DNA from: a gamma proteobacterium symbiont of Lucinoma myriamae
GTDB lineage: Bacteria; Pseudomonadota; Gammaproteobacteria; GRL18
Assembly (NCBI GenBank): GCA_025655635.1
Contig: JAHXIM010000261.1
Span: 1-6,515, forward strand
Direction: 5' to 3'
DNA length: 6,515 nt
Of this stretch, positions 1 to 5,789 are shown one piece after another. Numbering within the stretch: the first letter of the stretch is position 1; each line of letters opens with the position of its first letter. The translations under genes and the position numbers were made by a program. The notes beneath the pieces were generated by a model, which worked only from the letters and a program-made list of their open reading frames with translations, did no database searches and was not told where the DNA came from.

Positions 1-46
1 GGTCATTTATATCTCCGGATTGCGAATTGAAGATCATAGTCTGACC
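1..46. repeat. Imperfect inverted repeat, possibly REP-like
   Basis: The segment begins GGTCA and ends TGACC. The inner flanks (TATATC on the left, GATCATAG on the right) are also roughly complementary, so the 46 bases could fold into a gapped hairpin with a loop around TCCGGATTGCGAATTG. The right arm, read on the minus strand, is GGTCAGACTATGATC. From memory this resembles sequence often seen beside REP-associated (Y1-type) transposase genes in Gammaproteobacteria. No transposase is visible in the window. It could equally be chance or the edge of something lying to the left. Confidence 0.25.
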
Positions 47-85
47 TGACTGAAACTAATTGTGAAGGTGGGTTTTAATTGACGT

Positions 86-196
86 TTACGCCTGTTTGAA
101 TACATCTTCCAGAGCTCCCCACTGCTTTTCACGGCGCTCAATATCATCAAGGCTATCGTAATATTTTTGTTTCCATTGTAAATTATTATCAGTCAT
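86..196 (-). pseudogene. N-terminal remnant of a GGDEF diguanylate cyclase gene
   Basis: An open frame starts with ATG at 196 and runs 36 codons to TAA at 86-88. The product begins MTDNNLQWKQKYYDSLDD and continues IERREKQWGALEDVFKQA. This acidic, helical 'WK.KYYDSLD..E..EKQW..LE' pattern is the usual N-terminus of a class of gammaproteobacterial GGDEF (c-di-GMP synthesising) proteins, in which it leads into a longer helical region and then the GGDEF domain. Intact relatives are several hundred residues long, and in Pseudomonas-type gene orders a GGDEF protein lies near dsbA. Here the frame stops just where the next conserved helix is expected. None of the three frames of bases 1-85 recovers it, so a single-base frameshift is not an obvious explanation; deletion or insertion is likelier. 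I see no clear Shine-Dalgarno sequence before the ATG. Identification is from recognition of the pattern only; a real short gene cannot be excluded. Confidence 0.5.
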
Positions 197-234
197 AATT
201 AATTTCTATTGCAGTAAAAAAAATGTCCACTTCA

Positions 235-240
235 ATTATA
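235..240 (-). promoter_or_regulatory. Candidate -10 element before the GGDEF remnant
   Basis: The minus strand reads TATAAT here, a perfect -10 hexamer, 38 bases before the ATG at 196. At 17 bp spacing the -35 position falls inside the T-run of the dsbA terminator (CTTTTT) and is poor. The region is very AT-rich, so a chance match is possible. If real, it gives the downstream remnant its own transcript, separate from dsbA. Confidence 0.25.
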
Positions 241-253
241 GTTTAATTAAAGC

Positions 254-289
254 AAAAAAAAAGCATAAGGAAAACCTTATGCTTTTTTT
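254..289 (-). terminator. Rho-independent terminator of dsbA (potentially bidirectional)
   Basis: A perfect 8-bp stem, GCATAAGG (263-270) with CCTTATGC (275-282), closes an AAAA loop. It is flanked by nine A's (254-262) and seven T's (283-289). Read on the minus strand the hairpin is followed by nine T's, the classical form for ending the dsbA transcript, whose stop codon lies 25 bases upstream. The A/T flanks make it structurally able to work in either direction. Confidence 0.9.
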
Positions 290-314
290 GATGATTTAAG
301 CAGATATTTAACAA

Positions 315-938
315 TTATTGTTTTGCTTCTTTTTCAATTTTTTCTGAAAGAAAGTCAACCACTTTAAAAACATTAGCATGACTTTGTGCTAATGTACCAT
401 TAGTACGGTATTTACCCTGCACAACGATATTAGGTACAGACTTAATACCATAGGCCTCTGTCATCGCTTTTGCGCGGCGAGTTTTAGCTGCAACCGTAAA
501 AGAACTTAATGCTTTTTCAAGATCTTCACCGCTCACACCATTTTTTTCAAAAACTAATTTTAAATCTTCAAATGAACGTACTTTTTTTCCATCACCATGC
601 ATCGCTTCGAAAATAGCAATATGCATTTTATCCTCAACACCCAGTACTTCTGCCGCATAATACAATGTTGCCAGTGCTTCCCAGTTTTTATTAAAAATGG
701 CAGGAACGTTGATAAATTCAACATTATCAGATTTAGTTTCTTTCCATTTATCAATATAAGGCTCAAAACGATAACAATGGGGACAGCCATAGGAGAAAAA
801 TTCAATCACTTCAACCTTACCATCAGTAGGTGCGGGCTGAATTTTTGTCAGTACCTCGTATTCAATTCCCTCATCATAATCAGCCCAAGCCAGGCTGCTT
901 AAACCCAGTACCATTAACAATGTAACTATTACGCGCAT
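315..938 (-). CDS. dsbA: Thiol:disulfide interchange protein DsbA
   Basis: Periplasmic oxidoreductase that donates its disulfide to newly exported proteins and is normally reoxidised by DsbB. The 207-residue product has the usual DsbA length. Residues 1-19 form a signal peptide (MR, hydrophobic core, LAWA) with likely cleavage before Asp20. The thioredoxin-fold active site is CPHC at residues 52-55, in the typical context EFFSYGCPHCYRFEP. The cis-proline loop is SVPNIVV, with Pro169; the helical insert lies between them. The start is supported by AAGGA seven bases before the ATG. The gene is last in the resB-ccsB-dsbA direction, 137 bp after ccsB with no terminator between, and has a strong terminator behind it. 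It may be co-transcribed with ccsB or use a weak promoter in that gap. Its position next to cytochrome c maturation genes fits a role in oxidising the CxxCH cysteines of apocytochromes, though its substrates are surely broader. Confidence 0.95.
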   Translation of the reverse strand: MRVIVTLLMVLGLSSLAWADYDEGIEYEVLTKIQPAPTDGKVEVIEFFSYGCPHCYRFEPYIDKWKETKSDNVEFINVPAIFNKNWEALATLYYAAEVLGVEDKMHIAIFEAMHGDGKKVRSFEDLKLVFEKNGVSGEDLEKALSSFTVAAKTRRAKAMTEAYGIKSVPNIVVQGKYRTNGTLAQSHANVFKVVDFLSEKIEKEAKQ

Positions 939-965
939 ATTGCTTTCCTTTTTTCTATCATTATT

Positions 966-994
966 ATTTTAAATACTTAATAGCTTTCAGCTAA
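966..994 (-). promoter_or_regulatory. Weak candidate promoter for dsbA
   Basis: On the minus strand, TTAGCT (989-994) and TAAAAT (966-971) are separated by 17 bases, about 30 bases before the dsbA start. The -10 is good, but the -35 matches the consensus at only three positions. The small inverted repeat TAGCT-GAA-AGCTA overlaps the -35. Read-through from ccsB is an equally good explanation of dsbA expression. Confidence 0.22.
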
Positions 995-1052
995 CACTGG
1001 TTTAGAACTCGCCTTTTTAAAATAGTTCCAATCATTAACTGAGCTCAATTTG

Positions 1053-1090
1053 TTGTCTACGGCTCACCATAGTGCCTACAGCTCACCATA
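1053..1090. repeat. 19-bp tandem duplication spanning the ccsB stop codon
   Basis: Bases 1053-1071 and 1072-1090 are two adjacent copies of one 19-base unit, matching at 16 of 19 positions and sharing the run GCTCACCATA. The right-hand copy contains the last codons and the stop of ccsB (Y-G-E-L-stop). The left-hand copy is a decayed duplicate just downstream of the stop that would read Y-G-E-P-stop. This looks like a past slippage duplication with no effect on the protein. Confidence 0.75.
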
Positions 1091-2257
1091 AGAGTGTAAA
1101 CCGGACAAAAACATATTAACACCAATAAAGGCAAAAAGTGTGACAAATAAACCAATTATAGCCCACCATGCCAATGGACGACCACGCCAGCCTTTAGTGA
1201 GTCTCAAATGCAGCCATGCGGCATAGTTTAACCAGACAATCAGGGCCCATGTTTCTTTGGGATCCCATGACCAATAACTGCCCCATGCTTCAGCTGCCCA
1301 CATAGCGCCTAAAATGGTTGCCAGGGTGAAAAAGGCAAATCCTAAGGCAATGGATTTATACATAACATCATCCATCGTATCCAGATCAGGAATGCGATTG
1401 ATAATCGCTCCATTTCTTCCATGCTGAATCATGGAATCTTTAATAAGATAAGCAACACCCAGCATTGCAGATAGAGCAAAAGCACCATAACCCACGAAAT
1501 TAGCCGGCACATGAATTTTCATCCAGTAACTTTGCAAGGCAGGCACTAAGGGCTGAATTTCACTGGCACCACGATCACCAAAACCATACCAAAGTAAAAA
1601 TGCCACGGCAGAGCTAATGACTAATAGAACAAAACCACCCATATTATAGGTTTTACTTTTTCCTTCATAATAAAGGTAGAGCAAAGCAGTAATAATTGAA
1701 AATAAAATAAACACTTCATATAAATTACTCACCGGAATATGACCGACATCTACGTGAATAAGATAAGATTCACGCCAGCGCACCAATAACCCCACCAGCC
1801 CCATTACTGTTGCCGACCAGGTCATTGCGGAAGCCGTTTTATTAGTAAATTCTGAGCCTATAATCAAACCAATAAAATAGGCGACAGTCGCTAATACATA
1901 AAGCGCTGACATCCACATAACCGCTGATTCACCGGAAATTAAAAACTTCAAAAAGAAATTAGTATCTTTTAATGCTAAATCATTGCCATAAAGCGATATG
2001 GCAAAAAGACTCAATAATGCAACAGAAATTGAATAGAGACGAACCGGCTTCCACAACCATCCCCAGGCAATAATAGAAATACTGGTAAAGAACAAAATGC
2101 CCGCTTCATATACATCCATTAAAGATGAATACTGTTGCCAGACATAACCGGTAGATAATAGCAGAAGTGCAGCCCATCCCCAGTCAAATAAATTGAGCTT
2201 GCTCAAAAAACTTTGTTTTTCGAACAAATTGTTCATATCCTGACTTGTCATTGACAT
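1076..2257 (-). CDS. ccsB: System II cytochrome c biogenesis protein CcsB (CcsA/ResC family)
   Basis: Integral membrane haem-handling subunit of the System II synthetase. With ResB it moves haem to the periplasmic face and attaches it to CxxCH motifs. The 393-residue protein is strongly hydrophobic, with about eight membrane segments. The diagnostic WWD motif WGSYWSWDPKETW lies at residues 325-337. Histidines in the positions known in CcsA/CcsBA as haem ligands are visible: His249 (MKIHVPANF) before WWD, His350 (AAWLHLR) after it, and His387 (SGLHSYGEL) near the C-terminus. The HIPVSNLYE segment (residues 173-181) is also typical of the family. The start lies 10 bp after the resB stop, and an AGG overlapping that stop is a plausible but slightly distant ribosome site. 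ATG codons at residues 3 and 8 are alternatives. The spacing says resB and ccsB are translated from one mRNA. The stop codon lies in a 19-bp tandem repeat. Confidence 0.96.
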   Translation of the reverse strand: MSMTSQDMNNLFEKQSFLSKLNLFDWGWAALLLLSTGYVWQQYSSLMDVYEAGILFFTSISIIAWGWLWKPVRLYSISVALLSLFAISLYGNDLALKDTNFFLKFLISGESAVMWMSALYVLATVAYFIGLIIGSEFTNKTASAMTWSATVMGLVGLLVRWRESYLIHVDVGHIPVSNLYEVFILFSIITALLYLYYEGKSKTYNMGGFVLLVISSAVAFLLWYGFGDRGASEIQPLVPALQSYWMKIHVPANFVGYGAFALSAMLGVAYLIKDSMIQHGRNGAIINRIPDLDTMDDVMYKSIALGFAFFTLATILGAMWAAEAWGSYWSWDPKETWALIVWLNYAAWLHLRLTKGWRGRPLAWWAIIGLFVTLFAFIGVNMFLSGLHSYGEL

Positions 2258-2267
2258 ATGTAAATAC

Positions 2268-4337
2268 CTAATTTTTAGAAAAATGCTTATCTAAAAGCTG
2301 TGATAAGGCTTGAAACTCCAGAGCAAACTCTCTTTGATGACGATCACCAGAGCCTGAGGCAAGAATTTTTGAACCTGATTCACTCTCTGTTTTATTGTCC
2401 GGCTCAATAATAATCCAGATACGCTTATGCGCAACATAAAACATCAAAACAATACCGATACATAACAATACACAACCAAGATAAACCAGGTTTTTACCCG
2501 GTGACTTGGTGATCTGAAAGCCTGAGGCTTCTTTATGCTCAAATGATTTTATCTGTAAGAAGAAAGGTGCATTATAATTTGTCAGTATACCCATTGTATT
2601 GACAAGATCATCATAGTATTGTTCCTGAGTCGGTGTAATATTTTTACTGATATCGACACCATCCTTCTGTAAAACTTCAAGATAGACTGTACCTAAGATG
2701 GTTTGCAGCACCTTAAAATAAGAATCAGTGACATCTTTACGTTTATCTTCTGGGACTTTTTCATTAATATCATTCATCACTAAATCAAAACCGCCCTGAT
2801 TAAATAACTCCACCAGACGCTGCATAACAACAGCCATTTGAGTGATTACCTGTGGATCAAGTGCCTTACTTGACTGTAATGAAAGCTCTGCCGTTTTTTC
2901 GGCGATGCGACGCATTTCCTGCTTATTATTTAACAAGCGGCGAAAATCAAAAAAGCGTTTTACACTGTTCACATCATCCGCAGGAATGAAGAGATAACGA
3001 AACGGTTCAGAAGTACTGCTGCGCACACCGCTGAGGAAAAAATAGCGACCTTCCTGCTCAACTGGAAGCATATAGTTAATAAATTCCTGTGCCTGACCGG
3101 AACTGTCTCGTAAACGAAAAGTTAAACTGGGCCCCATATTCTTGAATTTACGCCCTGTTTCTTTAGCTTTTGGATTAGGCTGAACATTGGATGCCTTAAA
3201 TTCAACCAGCTCCAGCTTCATATCCCCCTTACTGGTTGGTATAACACTGGATTTACCCACCACTTGTTTAAATGGCATAATCTTTTGACTATTATTTTCT
3301 AAAGACCAGGCCTGTAGGTCCATAATAGAGCCGCCATCATCAAAGGATGCCTGATAAATTGCAAAATCTTTATAAAAAAGCGGGTGATTTACAGCAATGG
3401 TTTTACTGATTTTTTCACCCGATTCCTTGTCTTGAATGACAATATCACTTTCAAATGATTTCGGCATACCCGATTCATAATGCTCAATACGAAAGTCATT
3501 CAGAGTAATCGTAAAGGGCAGCTCCTGTACTAAAAAGCCATCGCGCATCTGTAAAAAAACCAGCCCGGTGGTACTGCCTTCAGGGACATTGGCACTACCA
3601 CGAAAGGCATGGTTCTCATGCGCTTTTAGGCGGCTAATATCCGGTACTTCTGAGGCGAATAAATCTCTGGTTTCTGGTTTAAGCTGACCGGCCACTTCGC
3701 GCAGCTTCAGATTAAAATTGCCATCATATAAAGCGCTCAGACAAATAACGATAATAGAACCATGAGTAAAAATATAACCCAGACGGTTAGCCGAGCCTTT
3801 TTTTGCAGCAATGGTTATAACACCCTGCTCATTTTTCAGACGTGACTGATAACCGCCATTGGCCAGTTTTTCCTGGATAAATTGCGCGCTTTTCTGTGGA
3901 TTATTCTGACTTAACCAGGAACCGGATGAATGCATGAGTTTTAGTGATTTTGCTGACACATTCAGGCGAAATTGGCGCCATTCACGGATCATAGGTGGAG
4001 CGTAATGGTAGATACAAACAGAGGTTGAAACCAATAAGAAACCTAATAAGACCACAAACCACCAGGAACTGTAAATATCAAACAGTTCAAGAGAGCGAAA
4101 CACTTCAAACCAGAAGGGGCCAAATTTAACAATATAAGTATTATAGGGCTGATTTTGCTGCAGTATGGTACCGATAATCGAGGCGATACCGACAACAACA
4201 AATAGACTAATGGCTAATTCCATTGATCCTAGAAAGCTTAACAGGACTTTAGAAATACCATGCTCTTTACGATTTGAACGCTGTCGTTCGACTTGATCTG
4301 AATTATTATTTTGCTCAGGACTGTTTTCGTGGCTCAC
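2268..4337 (-). CDS. resB: System II cytochrome c biogenesis protein ResB (Ccs1)
   Basis: Partner of CcsB in the System II haem attachment complex; ResB-type proteins carry a large periplasmic domain thought to bind apocytochrome. The 689-residue product has a hydrophilic N-terminal tail (1-30), TM1 about 31-58 (family-typical SMELAISLFVVVGIASIIGT followed by QQNQP), TM2 about 91-110, TM3 about 187-205 (LGYIFTHGSIIVICL, with His192), a periplasmic region of about 400 residues, TM4 about 616-638 and a cytoplasmic tail. The periplasmic part ends in a charged helical stretch (about 460-560), as in other proteobacterial ResB proteins. The start is GTG with only a weak GAG upstream; no better in-frame ATG lies before TM1. 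The gene begins about 33 bp after the cytochrome c4 terminator, so it needs either its own promoter or read-through. It is tightly linked to ccsB downstream (10-bp gap). Confidence 0.95.
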   Translation of the reverse strand: MSHENSPEQNNNSDQVERQRSNRKEHGISKVLLSFLGSMELAISLFVVVGIASIIGTILQQNQPYNTYIVKFGPFWFEVFRSLELFDIYSSWWFVVLLGFLLVSTSVCIYHYAPPMIREWRQFRLNVSAKSLKLMHSSGSWLSQNNPQKSAQFIQEKLANGGYQSRLKNEQGVITIAAKKGSANRLGYIFTHGSIIVICLSALYDGNFNLKLREVAGQLKPETRDLFASEVPDISRLKAHENHAFRGSANVPEGSTTGLVFLQMRDGFLVQELPFTITLNDFRIEHYESGMPKSFESDIVIQDKESGEKISKTIAVNHPLFYKDFAIYQASFDDGGSIMDLQAWSLENNSQKIMPFKQVVGKSSVIPTSKGDMKLELVEFKASNVQPNPKAKETGRKFKNMGPSLTFRLRDSSGQAQEFINYMLPVEQEGRYFFLSGVRSSTSEPFRYLFIPADDVNSVKRFFDFRRLLNNKQEMRRIAEKTAELSLQSSKALDPQVITQMAVVMQRLVELFNQGGFDLVMNDINEKVPEDKRKDVTDSYFKVLQTILGTVYLEVLQKDGVDISKNITPTQEQYYDDLVNTMGILTNYNAPFFLQIKSFEHKEASGFQITKSPGKNLVYLGCVLLCIGIVLMFYVAHKRIWIIIEPDNKTESESGSKILASGSGDRHQREFALEFQALSQLLDKHFSKN

Positions 4338-4369
4338 GTTTTAAACTCAATAAGTATCAATGTATCGTC

Positions 4370-4399
4370 AAAAAAAAGGGGTGGTCAAAGACCACCCCT
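4370..4399 (-). terminator. Rho-independent terminator of the cytochrome c4 gene
   Basis: A GC-rich stem, GGGGTGGTC (4378-4386) with GACCACCCC (4390-4398), closes an AAA loop and extends by one A-T pair. On the minus strand it is followed by eight T's (complement of 4370-4377). It lies about 85 bases after the cytochrome c4 stop and just before resB. This is the strongest hairpin in the window and should separate the cytochrome transcript from the resB-ccsB transcript. Confidence 0.9.
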
Positions 4400-4400
4400 C

Positions 4401-4406
4401 ATTATA
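4401..4406 (-). promoter_or_regulatory. Candidate -10 element (TATAAT) just before the terminator hairpin
   Basis: The minus strand carries a perfect TATAAT immediately upstream of the 4370-4399 hairpin. A -35 at 17 bp spacing would be TATTAA, which is weak. A transcript from here would start inside the hairpin's first arm and could disrupt it, which would let resB be transcribed despite the terminator. This is inference from position; chance in AT-rich DNA is quite possible. Confidence 0.2.
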
Positions 4407-4483
4407 AAAGCTATTCGGCAATTTTAATACCACATCTTTTATCAGGATAAAAAACTATGGCTTAAATGCTATGCCTGTAAATA

Positions 4484-5122
4484 CTACGGCTGTAAGCCCT
4501 GAATATATGAAGCAACTGCTTTAATTTCCGGGTCACTCATGCGTTTAACCGCATTACGCATCATTTTACTGGCATCATTATCACGACCAACAGGTGTGCT
4601 GTCGGTATTTTGTGCTGCCGTACGGAAATCTTTCAGCTGTTTTTCAAGATAAACATTTTTCTGGCTGGCTAACTGAGGATAACCAGAACCAGGATTACCG
4701 TTGCCTGCAGGTCCATGACAGCCCATACATGCTGGTACACCAATCTCGGCAATTCCACCTTTGTAGATTGCTTTTCCTGCTTCAACCAAAGCGGGGTCAG
4801 CTTCACCCGGCTTTAATTTTTGGCCGGCAAAAAATGCAGCAACGTCTTGCATTGCCTGATCATCAAGAGGTAAGACCATGGCATTCATGGTAGGATCTTT
4901 TCGCTTACCTTCCTTAAAATCTTTTAATTGCTTGTAGAGAAAAGATGCACTTTGCCCTGCAAGGTTAGGAAAGTTCGGTGTGGCGGCCAATGAATTACCA
5001 TCAGCTCCATGGCATGCTACACAGCTTGCAGCTTTTACTTTACCCGCATCGGCATCACCTGCCGCATGCACTACACCCGTTAAACCTGCTACTAGAGCAG
5101 CAGCAATAGCAATTTTTTTCAT
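4484..5122 (-). CDS. Dihaem cytochrome c4
   Basis: Periplasmic electron carrier with two class I cytochrome c domains, known in the family to pass electrons toward terminal oxidases. The 212-residue product has a signal peptide (MKK, hydrophobic core, VVHA) with likely cleavage after residue 20. Haem 1 binds CVACH at residues 34-38 and haem 2 binds CMGCH at residues 132-136; each is followed by a GxxGN segment. Candidate axial methionines are Met79 or Met82 (DPTMNAM) in domain 1 and Met187 or Met188 (ASKMMRN) in domain 2. The two halves show the internal repeat typical of c4, with QLKDF in both. The ribosome site TAGGT is six bases before the ATG. It lies 115 bp after the c5-like gene with no convincing terminator between, so both may share a transcript that ends at the strong hairpin beyond. 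The neighbouring ResB-CcsB complex presumably matures it. Confidence 0.95.
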   Translation of the reverse strand: MKKIAIAAALVAGLTGVVHAAGDADAGKVKAASCVACHGADGNSLAATPNFPNLAGQSASFLYKQLKDFKEGKRKDPTMNAMVLPLDDQAMQDVAAFFAGQKLKPGEADPALVEAGKAIYKGGIAEIGVPACMGCHGPAGNGNPGSGYPQLASQKNVYLEKQLKDFRTAAQNTDSTPVGRDNDASKMMRNAVKRMSDPEIKAVASYIQGLQP

Positions 5123-5237
5123 GGTTTTACCTAAATCCTGATGTTAGAAACGTGTTATAAACTTTTGATATAAAGATACCCCCGATCCAAATAAATGAAT
5201 TCAGGGTAACTTTATTGTAAGTGCTTTTTATAAGCAA

Positions 5238-5537
5238 TTACTTAGCAGCGTTAGCCATATACTCAACAACTTCACGGATTTGAGCTTCAGTCATTTGAGT
5301 ACCGCCGTTTGGAGGCATAGCGCCTTTACCAGTAAGTACAACTTTAACCATAGCATCGGTACCAGTTGCGATACGTGGAGCCCAAAGTGCTTTGTCAGCA
5401 AATTTAGGTGCACCGGCAACGCCAGCATCATGACATGCAAAACATGCGGTTTTGTAAAGTGCAGCGCCATCAGCGAAGGCAGCAGCAGAACCAGCAATAA
5501 AAGCAGCAGCAACTAATAATTTAATACCGTTTTTCAT
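5238..5537 (-). CDS. Small monohaem cytochrome c, c5 family
   Basis: Small periplasmic class I cytochrome c, 99 residues, with a signal peptide (MKNGIK, hydrophobic core, AAAFA) probably cut before Asp23. Haem is attached at CFACH (residues 32-36). The following segment, DAGVAGAPKFADKALWAPRI, matches the c5 pattern closely, and the axial methionine is Met74 in GAMPPNGG. The C-terminal helix EVVEYMANA closes the fold. Many c5 proteins carry a second cysteine pair after the MPPxGG motif; here that region is TQMTEAQ with no cysteine, so that extra disulfide is absent. GGAG lies six bases before the ATG, the best ribosome site in the window. The gene is first in the minus-strand series and diverges from engB across 252 bp. 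An electron-transfer role with the neighbouring c4 is likely but not shown. Confidence 0.93.
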   Translation of the reverse strand: MKNGIKLLVAAAFIAGSAAAFADGAALYKTACFACHDAGVAGAPKFADKALWAPRIATGTDAMVKVVLTGKGAMPPNGGTQMTEAQIREVVEYMANAAK

Positions 5538-5570
5538 TTTTTACTCCAGATATAATGAATTTTGCATCTT

Positions 5571-5596
5571 TACTAAAATCCAGCTTTTAGTAGCTG
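5571..5596. promoter_or_regulatory. Overlapping inverted repeats in the c5 leader
   Basis: TACTAAAA (5571-5578) and TTTTAGTA (5585-5592) form a perfect 8-bp inverted repeat with a 6-base spacer. CAGCT (5581-5585) and AGCTG (5592-5596) form a second one that shares bases with the first, so the two hairpins exclude each other. They lie 34-59 bases before the c5-type gene and would be in its 5' leader if the candidate promoter at 5628-5657 is right. It could be an operator or an RNA structure; neither has a T-run, so it is not a terminator. Confidence 0.4.
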
Positions 5597-5623
5597 AATT
5601 ACAGAATGATACGAAAAAATTTG

Positions 5624-5688
5624 GGCTATTTTACACAAAAGAAGAGCTCTTGACCAACATTTGTTCATAATTAAGTGCTAAAATAGCC
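5624..5688. repeat. 10-bp inverted repeat flanking a palindrome in the divergent control region
   Basis: GGCTATTTTA (5624-5633) and TAAAATAGCC (5679-5688) are perfect reverse complements 45 bases apart. Between them are the 10-bp palindrome AAGAGCTCTT (5642-5651) and the small repeat AACA-TT-TGTT (5656-5665). Each outer arm contains TAAAAT, a good -10 hexamer, pointing away from the centre, toward the c5 gene on one side and engB on the other. This symmetry suits a shared control site for divergent genes, though no regulator can be named. Confidence 0.45.
5628..5657 (-). promoter_or_regulatory. Candidate promoter for the cytochrome c5-type gene
   Basis: On the minus strand, TTGGTC (5652-5657) and TAAAAT (5628-5633) are 18 bases apart. 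The -10 matches five of six consensus positions and the -35 three. The palindrome AAGAGCTCTT sits in the spacer, where a bound repressor could block polymerase. Transcription would start near 5621 and give a leader of about 80 bases containing the overlapping inverted repeats. Confidence 0.35.
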
Positions 5689-5789
5689 ATTGTATTGATC
5701 TGTGCCAATATTCTGCTGAATATACAGACCTAAAAATCAAGTTGATTTTAAATTAACCTTATCATCATTTAACTGAACAAAAACTTAAC

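Noticed and set aside
597..902. 101-codon open frame on the plus strand inside dsbA
   Set aside because: It lies antisense to a well-supported DsbA gene, has no ribosome site, and its product has no recognisable features.
4594..4893. 99-codon open frame on the plus strand inside the cytochrome c4 gene
   Set aside because: Antisense shadow of a clear dihaem cytochrome; no recognisable motif or start signal.
5165..5178. Possible FNR box (TTGAT-N4-...) upstream of the cytochrome c4 gene
   Set aside because: The left half matches, but the right half (AGATA) shares only two of five bases with ATCAA.
5222..5237. Hairpin TGCTT-ATAAA-AAGCA after the c5-type gene as a terminator
   Set aside because: The stem is five base pairs, AT-rich, and not followed by a T-run on the minus strand.
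5280..5516. Plus-strand and alternative minus-strand open frames inside the c5-type gene
   Set aside because: Both overlap the CxxCH-bearing frame completely; the leucine-rich product of the minus frame is an artefact of the alanine-rich signal peptide read in another frame.
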